DNA from: a virus
Direction: 5' to 3' (one strand)
Virus record (IMG/VR): IMGVR_UViG_3300032331_000359
Coordinates: 1-22,333 of that record
DNA length: 22,333 nt
The position numbers and the translations under genes were made by a program. The notes under the pieces were generated by a model. The model saw nothing but the letters and a program-made list of their open reading frames with translations, had not been told where the DNA came from and did not search any database. Shown here piece after piece: positions 1 through 5,712 of the stretch (position 1 is the first letter of the stretch; every line of letters begins with the position of its first letter).

Positions 1-42
1 AGCATGACCGTGCTGGCGAGGGACAAAAGCGGTTTACCTTGA
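1..42 (+). CDS. C-terminal fragment of a small conserved phage protein (partial, second copy of the 1480 gene)
   Basis: Frame 1 reads SMTVLARDKSGLP and then stops. It matches the end of the 64-residue protein at 1480-1674, which finishes SMMIARDK. The DNA also shares an exact 12-mer (GCGAGGGACAAA at 16-27 and 1660-1671). The simplest reading is that the window opens inside a second member of that small family. Frame 3 is also open, from base 3 to a stop at 90-92, reads like normal protein and could be the true partial gene instead. Only the C-terminus is present, so no function can be given. Confidence 0.35.
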   Translation, partial: SMTVLARDKSGLP

Positions 43-88
43 CCAAGGGGAACGGGTACGCGAGTGTGACGCCACAAGCGATAAACGG

Positions 89-154
89 GTGAATAGGCTG
101 ATGAGAGACGTCAGGCATGACGGTAAACATGACCCGATAAATAAAGCAGCGTAA
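89..154 (+). CDS. possible 21-residue ORF with GTG start
   Basis: A GTG at 89-91 overlaps the frame 3 stop (GTGA) and opens a 21-codon frame rich in Arg, His and Asp, ending at TAA 152-154. The overlap resembles translational coupling, but there is no convincing Shine-Dalgarno site. The ORF also covers an inverted repeat at 109-122, so the sequence may be structural rather than coding. It is listed because it is the only open frame in this part of the leader. Confidence 0.15.
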   Translation: MNRLMRDVRHDGKHDPINKAA

Positions 155-201
155 CACATTACTAATGTGGACAGCCAACGGCTGAAGTATCAGGCATGAC
201 T
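95..201 (+). repeat. imperfect direct repeat GGCTGA-n-TCAGGCATGAC with CTGA/TCAG arms
   Basis: Two units share GGCTGA followed by TCAGGCATGAC, one ending near 121 and the other near 200. The spacer is 9 bases in the first and 4 in the second. In both units CTGA can pair with TCAG, so the pairing is kept while the loop differs, as expected of a conserved RNA or DNA hairpin. A related TTCAGGCATGG lies at 2470-2480, just before the gene at 2530. The role is unknown: protein-binding site, leader RNA or replication element are all possible. Confidence 0.4.
109..183 (+). other. cluster of three short inverted repeats in the leader
   Basis: There are three perfect short palindromes in a row: CGTCA/TGACG with loop GGCA (109-122), CACATT/AATGTG with loop ACT (155-169), and AGCC/GGCT with loop AAC (173-183). 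The middle one (6-bp arms, 3-base loop) could be an operator half-site pair or a hairpin. None is followed by a T-run, so they are not classic terminators. They lie upstream of the candidate promoter at 263-291. Confidence 0.4.
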
Positions 202-249
202 CATCATCATCCCTATACGTAGCCCTTGCTATTGTCAAAAGAAAGAGAG

Positions 250-324
250 GTGAAAAAAGATATTGAACATAATCCAAATAATGTATATAGTCCTACTGTA
301 TTTCCTAACCATCTAAAGGGGTAA
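250..324 (+). CDS. possible 24-residue leader ORF ending at the RBS of the next gene
   Basis: GTG at 250-252, preceded closely by an AGAG purine run, opens 24 codons starting VKKDIEHNPNN and ending HLKG at TAA 322-324. The stop lies inside the ribosome-binding region of the gene at 328, an arrangement seen with leader peptides. Against it, the candidate promoter at 263-291 lies within the frame, so a transcript starting there would lack the start codon. It is either a small gene read from upstream or chance. Confidence 0.18.
   Translation: MKKDIEHNPNNVYSPTVFPNHLKG
263..291 (+). promoter_or_regulatory. candidate sigma70-type promoter for the early operon
   Basis: A -35-like TTGAAC (263-268) is separated by 17 bases from a -10-like TATAGT (286-291). 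The surrounding sequence is AT-rich, and the predicted transcript start is about 30 bases before the ATG at 328. The match is 4/6 for the -35 box and 5/6 for the -10 box. It would drive the recombination operon that follows. Confidence 0.5.
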
Positions 325-327
325 ATC

Positions 328-573
328 ATGAGTACACCAAAGTTGTGTATTGATTGCAAGCATCAGAAAGACCGTTCCTGCTATCACAGCTCTTACGTCA
401 TAGATTTAGTTGACGGCAAACGACTGTATGAAGCGTGCGCGATGATGCGTCTAGAACATTTTCCATGTAAGCCAGAAGCAATCTTGTTTGAACCAGTAGA
501 GCCTGTCATCTATGACATAGGTGACCTATTTCCAGAAGTAAAATTTCCTAACTTGATAAGGACAGAGCAATGA
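328..573 (+). CDS. small Cys-rich phage protein, possible zinc binder
   Basis: This 81-residue protein has Cys spaced C7-x2-C10, then C18, C37 and C47. The N-terminal CIDCKH pattern and a later PCKPEA segment suggest a small metal-binding or zinc-ribbon-like fold. Similar short CxxC...C proteins are common in phage early regions, but none has a role I can name. The start is supported by AAAGGGG seven bases upstream of ATG. Its stop overlaps the start of the exonuclease gene by four bases (ATGA), so it is the first gene of the operon. Confidence 0.8.
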   Translation: MSTPKLCIDCKHQKDRSCYHSSYVIDLVDGKRLYEACAMMRLEHFPCKPEAILFEPVEPVIYDIGDLFPEVKFPNLIRTEQ

Positions 574-1469
574 ATAACCAAGATGATTTCGCACCAGAAA
601 TACGCAATTCTGCGTGGTGGAGCGGTGACTCACGCAAAGCAGCCAACGGCAAAGGCAACGAAGCTGTCCTAGAGAAGCTAAACTTGAAGGAGCGGCCTGA
701 CTTGTCTCAAGTTGAAGCGGTACAAATGGGTCACGTTATGCAGCCGTTAATTGGCAGACTAGCGCAGGACAAATTGAAGATTGAATTAAAGGATGCAGAC
801 TATGCGCTTACACACTCCAAAGAAGGATGGTTACGTAGCCATTTCGATTTCATCTCTGCGGACGGTCAAACGCTGGTTGAAGCTAAAAACTACAATGCGG
901 CGGTACGCAATAAGTTCGACGCGGAATCAGGGATTATTCCGGCTGCGGACATGGCGCAGCTTATCCATGAGGCGGCTTGTCATAATGTACAAAAAATTGT
1001 ACTCGCCGTCTTGTTCGGAGGCCAAAACTTTGAAATATTTGAATTTTCAATTATGGAAGCTCAAAAAGAGGAACTAATCAAAGATATGGCTAAGTTTTGG
1101 GGTGCTGTAGCCACTAAAACCCCCCTAGAAGCCGAAGATACAGACCAGACCAAGCTCATCTATGCCCAAGACAATGGAACGTCTGTAGTGGCTATCTCGC
1201 AGATTGAGAAGGCAGCCGAAGCTCTGAAGCATATTAAGGAACAGCGCAAGATGCTAGAGGAGCAAGAAGACCGTCTGGCTACTGTCATTCAATCTCATAT
1301 GGGCTTTTGTAGCGAATTGCTGACGTTTGACGGCAAGATTTTAGCTACGTGGAAAAACAGCAAGGCATCTGATAGATTTGACTCTAAGTTATTTCAATCA
1401 ACGATGCCGGAGGTTTATGAGAAGTTTGTCACGAAAACGGCAGGTTCTCGCCGCTTCTTACTTAAATAA
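570..1469 (+). CDS. YqaJ-type (lambda-exonuclease-like) viral recombinase nuclease
   Basis: This 299-residue protein is predicted to resect double-stranded DNA ends and expose single strands for the annealing protein encoded downstream. It shows the PD-(D/E)XK core of the YqaJ family: a helix QMGHVMQPLIGRLAQ (52-66), D93 in SHFDF, then E104-x-K106 in VEAKNYN, and a helix with Q130. A charged helical segment near residues 212-245 looks like a coiled coil and is followed by a C-terminal tail. The start overlaps the previous stop (ATGA). The catalytic residues look intact, and pairing with a RecT-like gene is the usual arrangement. Confidence 0.88.
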   Translation: MNNQDDFAPEIRNSAWWSGDSRKAANGKGNEAVLEKLNLKERPDLSQVEAVQMGHVMQPLIGRLAQDKLKIELKDADYALTHSKEGWLRSHFDFISADGQTLVEAKNYNAAVRNKFDAESGIIPAADMAQLIHEAACHNVQKIVLAVLFGGQNFEIFEFSIMEAQKEELIKDMAKFWGAVATKTPLEAEDTDQTKLIYAQDNGTSVVAISQIEKAAEALKHIKEQRKMLEEQEDRLATVIQSHMGFCSELLTFDGKILATWKNSKASDRFDSKLFQSTMPEVYEKFVTKTAGSRRFLLK

Positions 1470-1479
1470 TGGAGGATTT

Positions 1480-1674
1480 ATGTACGCATTTCCTAACGTC
1501 CACAACCCTTTAACCGGAACCCAAGAGTCCGGCATGACCTTGCGGGATTACTTTGCTGCTGCTGCTCTTACAGGGATGCTTGCTGAAAATGGTGGCGGTG
1601 CCTTACATAACCAAGACCTAGCCGAATTTGCATACGCACTTGCAGATTCCATGATGATAGCGAGGGACAAATGA
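1480..1674 (+). CDS. small conserved phage protein (64 residues)
   Basis: ATG 1480 follows GGAGG at 1471-1475, a strong ribosome-binding site, so I choose it over the upstream in-frame ATG at 1378, which lies inside the exonuclease gene. The product begins MYAFPNVHNP and has a helical core TLRDYFAAAALTGML (residues 20-34) and a C-terminal helix FAYALADSMMIARDK. Proteins of this type are frequent in phage early operons, but I know no demonstrated function. Its stop overlaps the RecT-like start (ATGA). A fragment at 1-42 appears to be a paralogue. Confidence 0.8.
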   Translation: MYAFPNVHNPLTGTQESGMTLRDYFAAAALTGMLAENGGGALHNQDLAEFAYALADSMMIARDK

Positions 1675-2468
1675 CAGCCTTAGTACCGATTAATGAAATA
1701 CGCGAGATGGCTGAAGTTGCATCTAAAAGCAAGATGTTCGGCTTTAAATCAACTGAGGAAGCAATGGCAATTATGTTGCTCTGTCAGGCTGAAAATATGC
1801 ATCCTGCCATTGCAATGAGAGATTTTCATGTCATACAGGGACGTCCAGCATTGAAGGCTGACGCCATGTTAGGACGCTTTCAACAAGCTGGTGGTTCAGT
1901 CAAATGGGAGGAATACACCGATGAAAGAGTGGCTGGAACCTTTAGTCATCCTAATGGCGGCTCTGTTACTGTCGTTTGGACATTCGAGATGGCTAAGAAA
2001 ATCGGGCTTACCGGCAAAGACAATTGGCGCAACTACGCCAGAGCCATGCTTAGAGCCAGATGCGTCAGCGAGGGCGTTAGAACAGTCTATCCGTCTTGCG
2101 TGGTCGGAGTTTACACGCCTGAAGAAGTCGAAACATTCAAGACGCCTAGCCCGACTGTCAAGGATATGGGCGAAGCGGAAATCGTTATTGAGGAACCGGT
2201 AAGCGAGTATCAACTATTCCTGCCTGACGGTAGTGTTTACGCTAATTGCACTGGCTGGCAAGACTACATAGAGCGTTATGTAGCCATGTTGGACGCTATC
2301 GAGAATTCGCCGAAGTTAAAGAAGGAAGAAAAGTCAGAAAAGCGAAAAACTTGGGAGGCGGGGAACGCTGATGCAATTAAGCGCATGGATGCTGTGACCA
2401 AGACACAATTTATAGCAGCCAAACAAGGTGTAGATACCTTTGCAGACTTGGAGGACGCTATTGAGTAA
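1671..2468 (+). CDS. RecT-like single-strand annealing protein
   Basis: This 265-residue protein is predicted to bind and anneal single-stranded DNA made by the YqaJ-type exonuclease. The N-terminal half carries the RecT-family pattern: EEAMAIMLLCQAENMHPAIA (29-48), then DFHVIQGRPALKADAML (51-67) and FQQAGGSVKW. A second conserved block is WRNYARAMLRARCVSEGVR (119-137). The C-terminal part (about 180-265) is charged and helical and not recognisable. The ATGA overlap with the upstream gene indicates translational coupling. It could alternatively belong to another annealing-protein family, but context and motifs favour RecT. Confidence 0.75.
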   Translation: MTALVPINEIREMAEVASKSKMFGFKSTEEAMAIMLLCQAENMHPAIAMRDFHVIQGRPALKADAMLGRFQQAGGSVKWEEYTDERVAGTFSHPNGGSVTVVWTFEMAKKIGLTGKDNWRNYARAMLRARCVSEGVRTVYPSCVVGVYTPEEVETFKTPSPTVKDMGEAEIVIEEPVSEYQLFLPDGSVYANCTGWQDYIERYVAMLDAIENSPKLKKEEKSEKRKTWEAGNADAIKRMDAVTKTQFIAAKQGVDTFADLEDAIE

Positions 2469-2483
2469 TTTCAGGCATGGACA

Positions 2484-2507
2484 GCCCCAAAGCATCGGGG
2501 CATTTTT
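2484..2507 (+). terminator. GC-rich hairpin with T-run, possible weak terminator or attenuator
   Basis: GCCCC (2484-2488) pairs with GGGGC (2497-2501) around an 8-base loop and is followed by ATTTTT (2502-2507). The stem is only 5 bp, so termination would probably be partial. It lies between the RecT-like gene and the gene at 2530, inside what otherwise looks like one operon. Confidence 0.45.
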
Positions 2508-2529
2508 ACCCAAAATTAAGGAGCCGCAA

Positions 2530-2811
2530 ATGGCAGAAGCAAAAGAATATACAAAGTTCATCCCACAGGAATTAAAGGGACGTATTACGCACAACAAATA
2601 CAAGCAAAAGGATACAGACCCTGATTTAAAAGGCACTCTCTGTGTCAAAGGTCAGATAGTGAACTTTGGTATTTGGAAGAATGATGGCCCTCATGGTGAG
2701 TATTTCAACATCAAGGTATCTGACCCTGATTGGAAGGATAAGCAGAAGGACGCTCAGTATCCGAAAGAGGTAACGCCAAAATCTAAGATGGCTGGCGACA
2801 TTCCTTGGTAA
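2530..2811 (+). CDS. small hypothetical protein in the recombination operon
   Basis: ATG 2530 has AAGGAG six bases upstream (2518-2523). An upstream in-frame start at 2440 would lie inside the RecT-like gene and is rejected. The 93-residue product is charged and soluble, with KGTLCVKGQIVNFGIW (about residues 37-52), a beta-rich core, and a Lys/Asp-rich C-terminal tail ending GDIPW. Its position between an annealing protein and RusA suggests a DNA-metabolism accessory, perhaps single-strand-DNA-binding, but no diagnostic motif proves this. Its stop overlaps the next start by one base (TAATG). Confidence 0.75.
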   Translation: MAEAKEYTKFIPQELKGRITHNKYKQKDTDPDLKGTLCVKGQIVNFGIWKNDGPHGEYFNIKVSDPDWKDKQKDAQYPKEVTPKSKMAGDIPW

Positions 2812-3194
2812 TGCACGTATGGCTTGAGTTGCCGTTCCCACCTTCAATGAATACTTATTGGAGGAACTTTAGAGGGAGAACTATTCTCTCAAAGAATGGA
2901 CGGCAATTCAAATCAGACGTTCAAGACTACATAATTGAAAAAAACATTCCTAAGTTTGAGGACAAGAAATTGAAGATAACAATGATTTTGCGTCCTAGAG
3001 ATAAGAGGAAAATTGACATCGACAACAGGATTAAAGCCGTCCTAGACAGCTTACAAGATGCTGGTGTTTTCGATGATGATTTTCAGGTTGACCACATTGA
3101 GATGATTCGAGGAGAACCAATCAAGGGTGGCCTTATACGGGTGCTGATTGAAGAATTGCCAGACCTCCGTCAACTGGAAGGCGAGTCCCTCTGA
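2811..3194 (+). CDS. rusA: RusA-family Holliday junction resolvase
   Basis: This 127-residue protein is predicted to cut Holliday junctions and branched DNA as a homodimer. It begins with a PFPPSMNTYWR strand (residues 8-18), typical of RusA. It contains KIDIDNRIKAVLDSLQDAG (67-85), in which D69 and D71 match the RusA metal ligands and K75 the conserved lysine, then an acidic DDD at 88-90 supplying the third Asp. Length is normal for the family. I choose ATG 2811, which overlaps the previous stop as TAATG, over an upstream TTG. Together with the exonuclease and annealing protein it completes a recombination module. Confidence 0.92.
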   Translation: MHVWLELPFPPSMNTYWRNFRGRTILSKNGRQFKSDVQDYIIEKNIPKFEDKKLKITMILRPRDKRKIDIDNRIKAVLDSLQDAGVFDDDFQVDHIEMIRGEPIKGGLIRVLIEELPDLRQLEGESL

Positions 3195-3213
3195 GGACAG
3201 TTAGGAACGGTAC

Positions 3214-3236
3214 GGGGCACCGATTCCAGTAGCCCC
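3214..3236 (+). other. GC-rich hairpin between RusA and HNH genes
   Basis: GGGGC (3214-3218) pairs with GCCCC (3232-3236) around a 13-base loop. No T-run follows, so this is not a standard intrinsic terminator. Its arms are those of the hairpin at 2484-2501 in reverse order, so the two regions could also pair with each other in one mRNA. Confidence 0.35.
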
Positions 3237-3256
3237 ACTAATTTAAAGGGATAAAA

Positions 3257-3721
3257 ATGCAAACGAAATTAGACATAACCAAGGAACGCATAGAAAGCAA
3301 GGTTGAAAAAATACCTGAAGCTGGATGCTGGATTTGGATGGGTGCAACGCAAATCAGAGGTTACGGTGAGCTTATTTCTCACGGAAGAAAACACTTTGCT
3401 CACAGAGCTTCTTATCAAGCGTTTGTCGGACAAATACCTGAAGGCATGAATGTTTGTCATTCATGCGACAACGTGTATTGCGTCAATCCTGCTCACTTAT
3501 TTCTAGGCACTCAAAAGCAAAATCTTGAGGATATGGCTAAGAAAAAAAGAAGCACTATTGGTGAGCGTAACCCAAGAGCAAAACTTACAAACGACGAAGT
3601 TGAAAGAATAAGGTTTGGAGTAAGTTTGGGAGTTTCTGACCCAATGTTGGCAACATTATTTAATGTTTCACGGCAAACAATTCAATCAATCAGAACTAAA
3701 AAAAGGTGGAAAAATGTCTAA
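3257..3721 (+). CDS. HNH endonuclease with C-terminal helix-turn-helix, probable homing endonuclease
   Basis: This 154-residue protein has an HNH nuclease core: AHRASYQAF (48-56), then VCHSCDNVYCVNPAHLFLGT (66-85), with H68, N77 and H80 as the HNH residues and C70 and C75 as likely zinc ligands. A second part (about 108-151) contains a helix-turn-helix DNA-binding segment, SDPMLATLFNVSRQTIQSIR. This two-domain layout is typical of free-standing phage homing endonucleases that cut sequence-specifically. AAAGGG lies upstream of ATG. No intron or intein is visible around it. It overlaps the next gene by 8 bases, so it may have inserted between RusA and the glycosyltransferase. Confidence 0.85.
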   Translation: MQTKLDITKERIESKVEKIPEAGCWIWMGATQIRGYGELISHGRKHFAHRASYQAFVGQIPEGMNVCHSCDNVYCVNPAHLFLGTQKQNLEDMAKKKRSTIGERNPRAKLTNDEVERIRFGVSLGVSDPMLATLFNVSRQTIQSIRTKKRWKNV

Positions 3722-4457
3722 TAAACACTTGTTTGTGGCGAGTCCAATGTACGGAGGAATGTGTTTTGGCTTTTACACGCAATCGTGCTTACAGCTTCAA
3801 ACGCTATGCAAGGACGCTGGCATGACTGTGAGCTTTTCTTACTTGTTTAATGAGTCTCTCATTCAACGCGCTAGAAATTTACTAGTGCATTACTTTTTAA
3901 AATCTAATGCTACGCATATGATGTTTATTGACGCCGATATTCGGTTCAATCCAAACGACATATTCCCGATGATGGAAGCCGACAAAGACATTATTTGTGG
4001 CATCTACCCAAAGAAGGAAATCAACTGGCAGACTGTCCGTAATGCGATTGATGCTGGTGTTACTAATGACCAGCTAAAACACCATACAGGCGCATTTGTG
4101 GTCAATCTGGTGGATTATCAAACTCAAGTAACAGTTCCAGTTAATCAGCCAGTTGAGATTTGGAACGGTGGCACGGGTTTCATGCTGATTAAGCGCGAAG
4201 TGTTTGAAGGTTTAATCGGCAAGGTTCCAATGTATTTGAATAACGTGCTGGACTTGCAAAACAACCAGAACGGCGAAACCATTCATGAGTTCTTTGCGAC
4301 TCAGATTGAGGAAGAATCCAAGTTATTGCTGTCTGAGGATTACGACTTTTGCAAAAAGTCTAGAAATAACGGTTACAAGGTATGGGCTGCACCGTGGGTT
4401 CAGCTTGCTCACGTTGGAACCTACCCATTTGAAGGCCAGTTGCTACAAACGCCATGA
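3714..4457 (+). CDS. GT-A type glycosyltransferase
   Basis: This 247-residue protein is predicted to move a sugar from a nucleotide sugar onto an unknown acceptor in the host cytoplasm, perhaps DNA, virion protein or a cell-surface precursor. It shows an N-terminal SPMYGG strand (10-15), the metal-binding D73-A-D75 in THMMFIDADIRFNP, then CGIYPKK (95-101), a WNGGTGFMLIKREVF acceptor-site strand, and SEDYDFCKK with a later H in AHVGTY. ATG 3714 is chosen over the upstream ATG 3663 because AAGGTGG sits just before it. It overlaps the HNH gene by 8 bases. Confidence 0.82.
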   Translation: MSNKHLFVASPMYGGMCFGFYTQSCLQLQTLCKDAGMTVSFSYLFNESLIQRARNLLVHYFLKSNATHMMFIDADIRFNPNDIFPMMEADKDIICGIYPKKEINWQTVRNAIDAGVTNDQLKHHTGAFVVNLVDYQTQVTVPVNQPVEIWNGGTGFMLIKREVFEGLIGKVPMYLNNVLDLQNNQNGETIHEFFATQIEEESKLLLSEDYDFCKKSRNNGYKVWAAPWVQLAHVGTYPFEGQLLQTP

Positions 4458-4807
4458 TGCGCGACAAGTATGCTCCCCATGTTGATTTTGGGGAGCTGTC
4501 AGGCTTACTTGGCAAGGTAGTGCCGTCTAATCTGGACATGGTTCTGGAGCGCAAGGAACACTTCTTGTTCGGCGAATGGAAGCGAGACGGGGAGAAGATA
4601 AGCAAAGGCCAAGAAATCCTCTTAAAAGCCCTCTCAAGGCTTCCTAAGACCACGGTTTTAGTGGTCTCTGGAGATACTGATAACGGAATGCGCGTAGGAA
4701 ATTTTTGGCGCATCATGCCGGACGGCAGCTACGTCCAATCCGGCAAGGGTTTGATAGAGTTTAAGGACTACATAACCGAATGGTACTTAGTCTCTGACTT
4801 TACTTAA
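4454..4807 (+). CDS. small PD-(D/E)XK-like nuclease candidate
   Basis: This 117-residue protein has the order D28, E41-x-K43 and Q53: LDMVLERKEHFLFGEWKR followed by ISKGQEILLKAL. That spacing fits the PD-(D/E)XK or VRR-NUC-like nuclease fold. A strand TTVLVVSGD and an RVGNFWRI segment follow. It is short for a nuclease and may be a single-domain resolvase-like or nicking enzyme. It starts with ATG overlapping the glycosyltransferase stop (ATGA). Its end overlaps the methyltransferase gene on the other strand by 8 bases. Function is inferred from motif spacing only. Confidence 0.55.
   Translation: MMRDKYAPHVDFGELSGLLGKVVPSNLDMVLERKEHFLFGEWKRDGEKISKGQEILLKALSRLPKTTVLVVSGDTDNGMRVGNFWRIMPDGSYVQSGKGLIEFKDYITEWYLVSDFT
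4647..4667 (+). other. perfect 7-bp inverted repeat inside the nuclease-like gene
   Basis: AGACCAC (4647-4653) and GTGGTCT (4661-4667) flank a 7-base loop, GGTTTTA. It lies about 140 bases before the convergent end of both operons, where no ordinary terminator is visible. It could slow or end transcripts entering from the - strand, or be an accident of coding sequence. Confidence 0.3.
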
Positions 4808-5315
4808 AGCCCCAAAAGTACAGGTCTTTAGCGTCTTCATTCGTGCTGAATTCGTAGTAATAGAACTGACCTAAGTCGCAATCCCTACGAATATCTTCTT
4901 CCGTTATGTTGCGGTAGTAATCGTGAGCCGTGAACGGGGAGTCCCAAGGGTTTGTTTTGGTAGTGCCATGCTCCGGTCTGCCGGTAGTAGCGCACGTAAA
5001 GAACACTAGCTTGGATGACATCCTAGCCATGTTGTTGAATATCCTAGCCCACTCAGGAGTATGCTCAAAGCACTCACAAGAGGCTACAACGTCAAAAGAA
5101 CCATCGCTATAGGTTAAGTCTTCACCTTTAGCTACAACGTCCACACAATCACCTCTATCTAAGTCTACGCCGATATAGGTGCATTGCTCAAAAAAGTCTC
5201 TTATTGTGCCATTGACGTTCAAACTGCCCACTTCTAGGACAGACTTACGCACAAACATATCAGGAAAGCGTTCCTTAACGCTGGCTATAAAAGCCAGTTG
5301 TGCTGGATGTGACAT
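4800..5315 (-). CDS. class I SAM-dependent methyltransferase
   Basis: This 171-residue protein is predicted to transfer a methyl group from S-adenosylmethionine to an unidentified substrate. Motif I is SVLEVGSLNVNG (25-36), an unusual form of the glycine loop. The acidic end of strand 2 is YIGVDLD (47-53), and GSFDVVASCECFEHT (72-86) matches the post-motif region of methyltransferase type 11. No DNA-methylase (N/D)PPY motif is present, so it is probably not a DNA adenine or cytosine-N4 methylase. AGGGG precedes ATG 5315. It is the last gene of the - operon. Nearness to a glycosyltransferase hints at glycan modification, which is only inference. Confidence 0.75.
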   Translation of the reverse strand: MSHPAQLAFIASVKERFPDMFVRKSVLEVGSLNVNGTIRDFFEQCTYIGVDLDRGDCVDVVAKGEDLTYSDGSFDVVASCECFEHTPEWARIFNNMARMSSKLVFFTCATTGRPEHGTTKTNPWDSPFTAHDYYRNITEEDIRRDCDLGQFYYYEFSTNEDAKDLYFWGFK

Positions 5316-5335
5316 AGTTATCCCCTATGATTTGA

Positions 5336-5491
5336 TTAACGACGGCGACCTTTTCGTGCCGTCTTTGCTGCTCTTTTGAAGTTTGCTGCTGTCGGCGCAC
5401 CTTTGCTGCCAACTTTTCTCATGCGCTCACCAGAACCCTTGGCTATGCGTCTGCGCTTGGCATGAATATTTGCGTATAAACCGTCACTCAT
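5336..5491 (-). CDS. 51-residue basic phage protein
   Basis: ATG 5491 to TAA 5336-5338 encodes 51 residues starting MSDGLYANIHAKRRRIAKGS, with GERMRK, KGAPTAANFKRAAKTA and a KGRRR end. The sequence is very rich in Arg and Lys, and the product is probably nucleic-acid binding or virion-associated. Short proteins of this pattern are common in uncultured tailed-phage genomes. GGGGGTG lies upstream. The start overlaps the preceding stop (ATGA), which supports translation. Confidence 0.8.
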   Translation of the reverse strand: MSDGLYANIHAKRRRIAKGSGERMRKVGSKGAPTAANFKRAAKTARKGRRR

Positions 5492-5712
5492 CTACACCCC
5501 CAACGCCGTCTAGCTGCTTTACCTCTCTCACCCTTCCAGTTCTTAGACCTAGCGCAGAAAGACTTGTGCCGTGGTCCTGATTTGGTTGGAGCCTTTAAGT
5601 TACTGCCGGTAGCACGGTTGTACTTCTTGCGGCCTTTAGCGGTCAATCCACCGCCAGACCTGACAGAGAGCTTTTCACCCCTACCAACGGAAAGATTAGT
5701 TGATTTAGACAT
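5488..5712 (-). CDS. 74-residue basic conserved phage protein
   Basis: I use ATG 5712 (MSKSTNLSVGRGEKLS); the frame is open further upstream, but that part lies inside the endopeptidase gene. The product is strongly basic, with GGLTAKGRKKYNRATGSNLK in the middle and SFCAR-x-KNWKGERG near the end. This is a widespread small phage protein family with no function I can state. The neighbours are the endopeptidase gene (8-base overlap) and the 51-residue basic protein (4-base overlap). The two basic proteins may act together, perhaps on packaged DNA. Confidence 0.82.
   Translation of the reverse strand: MSKSTNLSVGRGEKLSVRSGGGLTAKGRKKYNRATGSNLKAPTKSGPRHKSFCARSKNWKGERGKAARRRWGCR

Noticed and set aside
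1-327. tRNA or rRNA gene in the leader region
   Set aside because: No TTCGA-type arm or acceptor pairing was found on either strand by eye.
1896-2213. Antisense 105-codon frame inside the RecT-like gene
   Set aside because: Shadow of a well-supported gene in the + operon; no start signal or family pattern.
3663-3713. Upstream start of the glycosyltransferase at 3663
   Set aside because: The extra 17 residues would lie entirely inside the HNH gene, and the ATG at 3714 has a good AAGGTGG site just before it.
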